DNA of 64,000 nucleotides from Mycobacterium colombiense (GTDB lineage Bacteria > Actinomycetota > Actinomycetes > Mycobacteriales > Mycobacteriaceae), in contig NZ_LZSX01000085.1 of NCBI RefSeq assembly GCF_001665835.1, forward strand, positions 1 to 64,000, written 5' to 3'. The position numbers and the translations under genes are program-made. The notes beneath the pieces were generated by a model. That model ran no database searches, was not told the origin of the DNA, and worked only from the letters and a program-made list of their open reading frames with translations. Positions 58,461 through 64,000 of this stretch are shown here, one piece after another (position 1 is the stretch's first letter; each line of letters begins with the position of its first letter).

Positions 58461-59075
58461 ATGTCCCCCACCGAAACTGATCGCACCGCACCGACGGTGA
58501 CGCTGTGGCTGGACCCGGTGTGTCCGTTCTCGTGGAACACCGCACGGTGGCTGCGTGCCGTCGCCGAGCGGACCGGGCTGGTGATCGATTGGCGGCTGAT
58601 GAGCCTGGCGGTCCTCAGCGAGGGACGCGAACTGCCACCCGCGCAGCAGGCCCGCATGCGTGATTCGCAGCAGATCGGTCGGCTGATGGCCGCCGTGGCG
58701 CGCGAGCATGGCGTCGCGGGGTGGACCGCCGCGTACTTCGCCTTCGGTGAGCGATACTTCGACCGCTCAGAACCCGTCAGCGCCAACCTCGTCGCACAGG
58801 TCTTGATGGCGGCCGGAGCCCGTGGTGCTACGGCGGCGGCGGTCTCGGACACGTCCCTGGACGACTACATCCGGACCCAGCATGAGGCCGGCCAACAGGC
58901 GCTGGGTGAGACGGGGGGCAGCCCGATACTGCGGATCGGCGAGCACACGTTCTTCGGGCCGGTGCTCACCGCGCTGCCGGAGGCGCAGGCCGCCACCGCT
59001 GTGTTCGACGCGGTTGCCACTTTGGCCGCGACTCCGGAGTTCGCCCAGCTGCAACGGCCGCGCACCGCGGCCTAA
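58461..59075 (+). CDS. DsbA-family thioredoxin-fold oxidoreductase (Rv2466c-like)
   Basis: A 204-residue DsbA-like protein. WLDPVCPFSWNTARWLRAV holds the active site Cys21-Pro-Phe-Ser24, with a single cysteine instead of CxxC. The helical insert and the C-terminal GGSPILRIGEHTFFGPVLTALP (cis-Pro region) match the actinobacterial group that includes the mycothiol-dependent nitroreductase Rv2466c. No signal peptide, so it is cytosolic. The ATG at 58461 follows GGAAGGGGAGAGGG. It is second in the CsoR-family operon, 32 bp after the repressor gene. Confidence 0.87.
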   Translation: MSPTETDRTAPTVTLWLDPVCPFSWNTARWLRAVAERTGLVIDWRLMSLAVLSEGRELPPAQQARMRDSQQIGRLMAAVAREHGVAGWTAAYFAFGERYFDRSEPVSANLVAQVLMAAGARGATAAAVSDTSLDDYIRTQHEAGQQALGETGGSPILRIGEHTFFGPVLTALPEAQAATAVFDAVATLAATPEFAQLQRPRTAA

Positions 59076-59123
59076 CAGGGCACGCGGCGAGACCTGGTTC
59101 AACGCTGAAATGAGGAGGAAAGA

Positions 59124-59525
59124 ATGACGTCGGCATTGAGCACCACGCTGCACACCTCGTTCGAGGATGCGGTGGAGCGAACCACGAAAGCGCTGGCGGA
59201 TCAGGGGTTTGGCGTGCTGACCACAATCGACGTGAAGGCCACGCTGAAGCAGAAACTCGGCGAAGACATGGAGGACTACCTCATCCTGGGTGCCTGCAAC
59301 CCGACGCTCGCGCATCGCGCCCTGGGCATCCGCCGCCAGATCGGCCAGTTGTTGCCGTGCAACGTGGTGGTGCGGTCCGACCCCGCCGGCGATGCCGATG
59401 CGGTTCTGGTCGAGGCGATGGATCCCCAACTCATGGTCAGGGTGACCGGCGACCAGGCGGCTCTGCAAGAGGTCGCCGACCAGGCCACCGCCAAGCTCCA
59501 AGCCGCTATCGGCGCACTGGGGTAA
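59124..59525 (+). CDS. DUF302 family protein
   Basis: A 133-residue DUF302 protein. SFEDAVERTTKALADQGFGVLTTIDVKATLKQKLGEDMEDYLILGACNPTLAHRAL and LLPCNVVVR are the family signature (residues 12-85). The family has no proven reaction but often accompanies sulfur- or metal-responsive genes. A strong ribosome site (GAGGAGGAAAG) precedes the ATG. It is 48 bp after the DsbA-like gene and probably in the same operon. Confidence 0.9.
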   Translation: MTSALSTTLHTSFEDAVERTTKALADQGFGVLTTIDVKATLKQKLGEDMEDYLILGACNPTLAHRALGIRRQIGQLLPCNVVVRSDPAGDADAVLVEAMDPQLMVRVTGDQAALQEVADQATAKLQAAIGALG

Positions 59526-59591
59526 GTCGCTACCGAATGCGGCGCCGCAGGGCCCTAGCGCGCTATCTACCTGAAAGGTGTTGACCTGTCG

Positions 59592-60254
59592 ATGCTTTCA
59601 GGGCTGGTGCTGGCGAGGTTGACCGCACCTGCGCTGGTGATCGCGTTTTCGCCCGTGCCTGTTGTGGTGGCATTGGTGCTGCTCGTTCACAACGAGCGGC
59701 CGTACAAATCCAGCGTCTCTTACGTGTTGGGGAGATTGGTTTCCCTGGGCGCGCTCGCGGCCGCGTTCATGCACGTCCCGCAGTTGTTCGACGTGCTGGT
59801 CGGCCCCGCGCCGCCATGGGCGGACTGGGCGGTCACGGTTGGCGGTGTGATTCTCGTGGCGGTGGGGGTGCGGCTGTGGTGGCGCGGCGAGCGCGCGGCC
59901 GGCGGCCGGGGGTGGGACGGCAGGGCCGGCACGATCACCCCCGCGGTAGCGGCGGGCATGGGGATGTTTCCGATGCTGGCCAATCCCAAAGTGCTGGCGG
60001 CCAGCGCGGCCGTCGGAACGCAGATCGCATCCGTTCGCTTCACCGGCGCTGGCCCGGTGATCGCCGTCGCTTACTATGCCCTGCTCGCGAATTCGACTGT
60101 TGCCGCGCCCATTCTGGCTTACTTCGTGGTCGGGCCACGAATCGATTCACGACTTGAGCGGCTGCGACGGTGGATTCAACATCGACATCGAGCGATAACG
60201 GCCCTGACGCTGGTGATCGTGGGTATCGCGGTGGTGCTGTACGGCCTCTCGTGA
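59592..60254 (+). CDS. GAP-family (Sap) membrane protein
   Basis: A 220-residue integral membrane protein with six predicted helices. The opening LVLARLTAPALVIAFSPVPVVVALVLLVHNERPYKSSVSYVLGRL and the central GMGMFPMLANPKVLAASAAVG are typical of the GAP/Sap family, named for the sulfolipid-1-addressing protein. It probably moves or helps export a lipid or small molecule. It follows the DUF302 gene by 66 bp on the same strand, with GAAAGGTGTTGAC upstream. Confidence 0.82.
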   Translation: MLSGLVLARLTAPALVIAFSPVPVVVALVLLVHNERPYKSSVSYVLGRLVSLGALAAAFMHVPQLFDVLVGPAPPWADWAVTVGGVILVAVGVRLWWRGERAAGGRGWDGRAGTITPAVAAGMGMFPMLANPKVLAASAAVGTQIASVRFTGAGPVIAVAYYALLANSTVAAPILAYFVVGPRIDSRLERLRRWIQHRHRAITALTLVIVGIAVVLYGLS

Positions 60255-60301
60255 GAGCCGCCGAGCGACAAACCAAAACGTGCGTGATCTACTGTGCGGC
60301 G

Positions 60302-60475
60302 TCAGTCTTGTTCGCTGCGGGCCTCGGCGCCCGACTCACCGGCGTCGAAGGAATCGTCGGAACCCGCCGCACCCACATACGAGCCGTCTTCCTCGCCGGC
60401 GGTGGCGCGGGACTGAGTCTGATGCGTTTCAGCGTCCACGTCTTCCTCGGCTTTGTGGCCCTTGTGATCTGACAT
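60302..60475 (-). CDS. 57-residue acidic small protein
   Basis: A minus-strand frame from ATG 60475 to TGA 60302 encodes a strongly acidic, hydrophilic peptide (MSDHKGHKAEEDVDAE at the start, ARSEQD at the end) with no hydrophobic core, probably disordered. AAAAGGAAG lies at a proper distance upstream. Codon third positions are mainly G or C as in neighbouring real genes. It converges on the GAP-family gene. No function is recognised; mycobacteria have several such small stress-type proteins. Confidence 0.6.
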   Translation of the reverse strand: MSDHKGHKAEEDVDAETHQTQSRATAGEEDGSYVGAAGSDDSFDAGESGAEARSEQD

Positions 60476-60561
60476 GGTGGCTTCCTTTTCTGTGGAGACA
60501 ACGTACCGCGGGGGATTCCCCCGACGGCTCGCGCGAAACGGTCACGCGGGCCCGCGGCCGC

Positions 60562-60740
60562 CTAGCGCGCCCAAAAGTCGAGCAGGGCCGCGTTGAATTC
60601 GTCGGGATGGTTGATGTGACAGCCGTGAGGTCCGTTCGCGATGATCCGCAGTTCGCTGCCGGGGATCGCATGGTGCGGGCGCCGGGCCGAACCGTTGCGC
60701 GGCACGGATTCGTCACCGTCGCCGTCGATGACAGCGGACA
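60562..60740 (-). pseudogene. C-terminal remnant of an alpha/beta-hydrolase (haloperoxidase type)
   Basis: Reading leftward, the frame ending TAG at 60562-60564 gives VIDGDGDESVPRNGS, HHAIPGSELRIIANGPHG and CHINHPDEFNAALLDFWAR. This is the catalytic-Asp to catalytic-His end of the non-haem haloperoxidase/esterase group. Homology stops near 60740, and the nucleophile half is absent. The remnant lies against the promoter of htdZ, so the gene was cut by a deletion or rearrangement. Confidence 0.7.
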
Positions 60741-60821
60741 AACCGGCGGTGCATCGGCCGGACGGCCGGAGCGTGGACGCCCGGCGCTATCGTTAGCAGC
60801 CGAAACCAAGGAGAAACTTCA

Positions 60822-61277
60822 ATGCGCACCTTCGAATCAGTCACCGAGCTTGCCGCCGCTGCGGGCGAAACGCTCGGGCACAGCGACTGGGTCACCATCA
60901 CCCAGGAAGACGTCAACCTGTTCGCCGATGCGACCGGCGATCACCAGTGGATCCATGTCGACCCGGAGCGGGCCGCCTCGGGTCCGTTCGGCAAGACCAT
61001 CGCCCACGGCTTCATGACCTTGGCGTTGCTGCCGCGGCTGCAGCACCAGATCTACACCGTCAACGGCATCAAGCTCGCAATCAACTACGGCCTCAACAAG
61101 GTTCGCTTCCCAGCCCCGGTCCCGGTCGGCTCTCAGGTGCGTGCGCAGAGTTCGTTGCTCAGCGTCGACGACGTGGGTAACGGCGCCGTGCAGGCGACGA
61201 TTTCGACCACCGTCGAGATCGACGGTTCGGCCAAGCCGGCGTGTGTGGCCGAAAGCGTGGTTCGTTTCGTCGCCTGA
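60822..61277 (+). CDS. htdZ: (R)-specific enoyl-CoA hydratase HtdZ
   Basis: A 151-residue single hot-dog-domain hydratase. The hydratase-2 motif is present: FADATGDHQWIHVDPERAASGPFGKTIAHGFMTLAL, with catalytic Asp and His near residues 40-45. It hydrates trans-2-enoyl-CoA to (R)-3-hydroxyacyl-CoA. ATG at 60822 follows AAGGAG. Size and the adjacent convergent fadE1 match M. tuberculosis Rv0130-Rv0131c. Confidence 0.93.
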   Translation: MRTFESVTELAAAAGETLGHSDWVTITQEDVNLFADATGDHQWIHVDPERAASGPFGKTIAHGFMTLALLPRLQHQIYTVNGIKLAINYGLNKVRFPAPVPVGSQVRAQSSLLSVDDVGNGAVQATISTTVEIDGSAKPACVAESVVRFVA

Positions 61278-61287
61278 CGCCTGGTCC

Positions 61288-62634
61288 CTAGAACTCGGCG
61301 ACCGCGTGTTCCAGCCGCTCGGCCAGTCGCGCCTGCGCTTCGGCGCGTCGGGTCGGGATGTGGGCTGAGGGGAAAGGCGTTGACACCGGCTCGTATTCAC
61401 GCAGGGTCCGGCGGGCGACCGTCATTTTGTGCAGCTCGGTGGCGCCGTCGGCGATGCCCAGCGACTCGGCGGCCACCAGCATCTTGACGAACGGCATCTC
61501 GTCGGAGACGCCGAGCGCGCCGTGCAGGTGCAGGGCGCGCTGCGCGACGTCGTGCAGCACCTGGGGCATCGCGACTTTCACGGCCGCGATGTCGCGGCGC
61601 ACCTTCTGGTAGTCGTCGTGCTTGTCGATCAACCAGGCGGTGCGCAGCACCAGCAGTCGGAACTGCTCGATCTGAATCCAGCTGTCGGCGATCTTCTCCT
61701 GCGTCATCTGGAAGTCGGACAGGTGGCCGTGCCTGGTCTTGCGTGACACAGCGCGTTCGCACATCATGTCAAAGGCCTTGCGCGCCAGCGCGATCGTGCG
61801 CATCGCGTGGTGGATGCGGCCACCGCCCAGGCGGGTCTGCGCGATCATGAACGCGGCGCCCTCACCCCCGAGCACGTGATCGGCCGGCACCCGGACGTCG
61901 TTGTAACGGACGTACCCGTGCGAACCGTGCTTCGACTCGCCTCCCACGCCGACGTTGCGGATGATCTCGATCCCCGGCGTCTCGCCCGGGACGATGAAGA
62001 GCGACATCTTGTCGTATGTGCGCGCGTCGGGCTTGGTCACCGCCATGACGATGAAGAACGACGCGTGCCTGGCGTTGCTGGAGAACCACTTCTCCCCGTT
62101 GATGACCCAGTCGTCCCCGTCGCGGGTCGCGCTCGTCACGAACATCCCCGGATCCGAACCGCCCTGGGGTTCGGTCATCGAGTAGCACGAGGTGATCTCG
62201 CCATCCAGCAACGGCTGCAGGTAGCGGGCCTTCTGCTCGTCGGTGCCGAACAGCGCGAGGATCTCGGCGTTGCCGGAGTCCGGTGCCTGGCAGCCGAACA
62301 CCGAAGGCGCCCAACGGGAGCGCCCGAGGATCTCGTTGAGCAGTGCGAGCTTTACCTGGCCGAAGCCCTGGCCGCCGAGCTCCGGGCGCAGGTGCGCGGC
62401 CCAGAGCCCCTGGTCCTTCACCTGCTGCTGCAGCGGCCGCAGGACGGCCATCATCTCGGGGTTTTGCTTGTCGTAGGGATCAAGGGCGACCAGGTCGAGC
62501 GGTTCCAGCTCTTCGGTCATGAATTTTTCGACCCAGTCCAGCTTTGCTTGGTATTCGGGGTCCGTTTCGAAGTCCCACACGGCGGCCAACCAATCCCCGG
62601 CGCAACGCCGCGCCGGCCTCGTCGATGAAGCCAT
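61288..62634 (-). CDS. fadE1: Acyl-CoA dehydrogenase FadE1
   Basis: A 448-residue flavoprotein of the acyl-CoA dehydrogenase family, the first step of beta-oxidation. It shows LGGQGFG near residue 85, the FAD/substrate strand CYSMTEPQGGSDPGMF near 150, WVINGEKWFSSNA, LGGGRIHHAMR near 265, and the C-terminal ALHLHGALGVSDEMPF. ATG at 62634 gives the length of M. tuberculosis FadE1 (447); a GTG at 62580 just before WDFETDP is an alternative. It converges on htdZ, which could act on its enoyl-CoA product after isomerisation. Confidence 0.92.
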   Translation of the reverse strand: MASSTRPARRCAGDWLAAVWDFETDPEYQAKLDWVEKFMTEELEPLDLVALDPYDKQNPEMMAVLRPLQQQVKDQGLWAAHLRPELGGQGFGQVKLALLNEILGRSRWAPSVFGCQAPDSGNAEILALFGTDEQKARYLQPLLDGEITSCYSMTEPQGGSDPGMFVTSATRDGDDWVINGEKWFSSNARHASFFIVMAVTKPDARTYDKMSLFIVPGETPGIEIIRNVGVGGESKHGSHGYVRYNDVRVPADHVLGGEGAAFMIAQTRLGGGRIHHAMRTIALARKAFDMMCERAVSRKTRHGHLSDFQMTQEKIADSWIQIEQFRLLVLRTAWLIDKHDDYQKVRRDIAAVKVAMPQVLHDVAQRALHLHGALGVSDEMPFVKMLVAAESLGIADGATELHKMTVARRTLREYEPVSTPFPSAHIPTRRAEAQARLAERLEHAVAEF

Positions 62635-62676
62635 CCCATCCTAGTGCGGGGGGTTCACCCCGGTTCCGGCAAGGAC

Positions 62677-63396
62677 CTATTCGTGCTCGCCGCGGGTGTC
62701 GATGATCTGTTGGGCGATGTCGACCAGTTTTATCTGGTTCTCCTGCGAGAGCATCCGGAGCAAGTCGAAGGCCCGCACGTCGTCTACGCCGAAGCGTTCC
62801 ATGATGATGCCCTTGGCCTGACCGATCCGGTCTCGCGTAGACACCGCCGAATACAATTGCTCCGCTTGGCTTCCGGCCAGGATCGCCGCGGCGGCGTGCG
62901 CGGCGAACACGGAGCCGATGGTCTCGGCTTCGGCGTCCCACACATTGGCTTGATGGCTGAACAGGTTCAGTGCGCCGGCGGTGCGGTCCGCGGTGTACAG
63001 CTTGAAGGACAGGCTGCTGAGCACACCGAGCTCCACCGCGGCCGGCGCGTACTTGGGCCAGCGTGACTCGTTGCGCAGGTCATCGCTGCGCACAATCGTC
63101 TCCTGCAGGGCGGCCTCGGCGCAGGGCCCCTCGCCGAAGTCGTGCTGCAGCTTGTCGAGCTCCGCGGCCAGGCCGTCGGTGTCGGCCAGCGATTCGAACT
63201 CGCCGCCCTTTCTCACCAGCAGCACACCCGCGATGTCGACGCCCGGTATCACCTCCACGGCCATGGCGGTCACCTCGGCGAGCACCTGCTCGAGTCGGCG
63301 CGGCGCGGCGATCCCGCGGGCGAGCTCGGCCATTCGCACGGCCAGGTCGTGGTGGGAGCCCGGGTCTGAAACGTCCATAGGACCCCGATTCTGCAT
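62677..63396 (-). CDS. GAF-ANTAR RNA-binding regulator
   Basis: A 239-residue protein. A GAF domain covers about residues 30-165 (VIPGVDIAGVLLVRKGGEFESLADTD, DFGEGPCAEAA). A C-terminal ANTAR domain covers about 175-235 (STRDRIGQAKGIIMERFGVDDVRAFDLLRMLSQENQIKLVDIAQQII). ANTAR proteins bind dual-hairpin RNA and prevent termination; GAF senses a ligand or redox state. The start is ATG 63396 or 63378. It is divergent from a manganese catalase, which suggests an oxidative or stationary-phase role. Confidence 0.9.
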   Translation of the reverse strand: MQNRGPMDVSDPGSHHDLAVRMAELARGIAAPRRLEQVLAEVTAMAVEVIPGVDIAGVLLVRKGGEFESLADTDGLAAELDKLQHDFGEGPCAEAALQETIVRSDDLRNESRWPKYAPAAVELGVLSSLSFKLYTADRTAGALNLFSHQANVWDAEAETIGSVFAAHAAAAILAGSQAEQLYSAVSTRDRIGQAKGIIMERFGVDDVRAFDLLRMLSQENQIKLVDIAQQIIDTRGEHE

Positions 63397-63472
63397 GATT
63401 TGCCTAGTACCCGTAACCGTACGGTCGAGATCGGCGTATAAGTCGCGCGTTTAAAAACTGCCCGCCCCCCGA

Positions 63473-63497
63473 GTTTGGTGCAAAAGGCCCTGGGTAT
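63473..63497 (+). promoter_or_regulatory. SigF-type promoter of the manganese catalase
   Basis: GTTT (63473-63476) and GGGTAT (63492-63497) are separated by 15 bp, an exact match to the mycobacterial SigF consensus. It lies about 40 bp upstream of the catalase start. Mn-catalase genes in other mycobacteria are known SigF targets. Confidence 0.82.
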
Positions 63498-63539
63498 CCG
63501 CCGTCGACAACCCGATCTCGATCCTCCAGGGAGGCCCCA

Positions 63540-64000
63540 GTGTTTGTGCACAACAAAGATCTTCAATTCGAGGTTCGGGTCGATCGACCCGATCCGCGCT
63601 TCGCGTCGCTGCTGATGGAGCAGTTCGGTGGCGCCAACGGCGAACTGACCGCCGCGCTGCAGTACTTCACGCAGGCTTTCGTGCTGCGGCAAAAGAATCC
63701 GAAGATGTACGACCTGTTCATGGATATCGCGACCGAGGAGCTGAGCCACCTCGAGATGGTCGGATCGATGATCACGATGTTGCTCGACGGGCTCAACGAC
63801 GACCTCAAGATCGCCAACGAGAAATGTGACTGGATGCCGGCGGTGGCGTCCAACGGCGGCGGGCGGGACGGCCTCATCCACTCGGTGTCGGTCAACCCGC
63901 TGTTCCTGGTCCTCAGCGGCGGTGGGCCGGACGTCAAGGATTCCGGCGGAAACAACTGGACCGGCGCCTACATCGACGCCAACGGTGACCCGACCGTGGA
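63540..64000 (+). CDS. Manganese catalase (3' end beyond window)
   Basis: The first 153 residues of a di-manganese catalase, which breaks down hydrogen peroxide. FVHNKDLQFEVRVDRPDPRFASLLMEQFGGANGELTAALQYFTQAF carries the first metal-ligand glutamate, and IATEELSHLEMVGSMI (about residue 65-75) holds the next Glu and His ligands. The start is GTG at 63540 with GGGAGG upstream. The gene continues past the right edge. Confidence 0.93.
   Translation, partial: MFVHNKDLQFEVRVDRPDPRFASLLMEQFGGANGELTAALQYFTQAFVLRQKNPKMYDLFMDIATEELSHLEMVGSMITMLLDGLNDDLKIANEKCDWMPAVASNGGGRDGLIHSVSVNPLFLVLSGGGPDVKDSGGNNWTGAYIDANGDPTV

Overview
The window is GC-rich, nearly gene-saturated DNA from a mycobacterium, most likely a non-tuberculous species. 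The main evidence is a block collinear with M. tuberculosis Rv0116c-Rv0131c: ldtA, oxyS, oxcA, fadD7, fusA2, an Rv0121c-like gene, pepA, treS, mak, a membrane protein, fbpC (antigen 85C), then htdZ and fadE1. CtpI, a FadD9-type carboxylic acid reductase and many FadD and SDR genes agree. No IS element, tRNA, rRNA or CRISPR array was seen.

Layout. 1-118: start of a secreted protein running off the left edge. 405-7702: SDR-FadD pair facing the giant P-type ATPase CtpI. 7864-10515: an ECF sigma factor with a SnoaL-like tail, divergent from an SDR and a DUF899 protein, with an ECF-type promoter between them. 10615-11780: small proteins. 11808-28895: a large accessory catabolic island of two divergent operons. 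The minus operon is beta-propeller protein, GntR regulator, acyl-CoA ligase, SDR, acyl-CoA ligase, Zn alcohol dehydrogenase. The plus operon is SDR, Rieske oxygenase, Baeyer-Villiger-type monooxygenase, SDR, class III CoA-transferase, ThDP enzyme, aldehyde dehydrogenase. A perfect palindrome and a degenerate copy sit between them. 29134-31796: acyltransferase with SGNH tail, O-methyltransferase. 31871-34509: promoter, M-box (Mg2+) riboswitch, terminator-like hairpin, two small ORFs and an NRAMP-related transporter with altered metal-site motifs, probably a Mg2+ importer. 34501-39831: quinone reductase, lipoprotein, carboxylic acid reductase. 39970-54738: the conserved block, ending at fbpC with an intrinsic terminator.

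54941-60740 lies between fbpC and htdZ, which are adjacent in M. tuberculosis. It holds a MarR-ATPase-permease operon, a phosphoesterase, an MmpL remnant, a CsoR-family repressor that lacks the copper-ligand histidine with two matching operators, a DsbA-like protein, a DUF302 protein, a GAP-family membrane protein, a 57-residue acidic protein and an alpha/beta-hydrolase remnant. 60822-64000: htdZ, fadE1, a GAF-ANTAR regulator and the start of a manganese catalase behind a SigF-type promoter.

The two most interesting systems are the GntR-controlled oxygenase/ligase/ThDP-lyase island, whose substrate I cannot name, and the riboswitch-controlled NRAMP-like gene. The CstR-like repressor operon is a third candidate.
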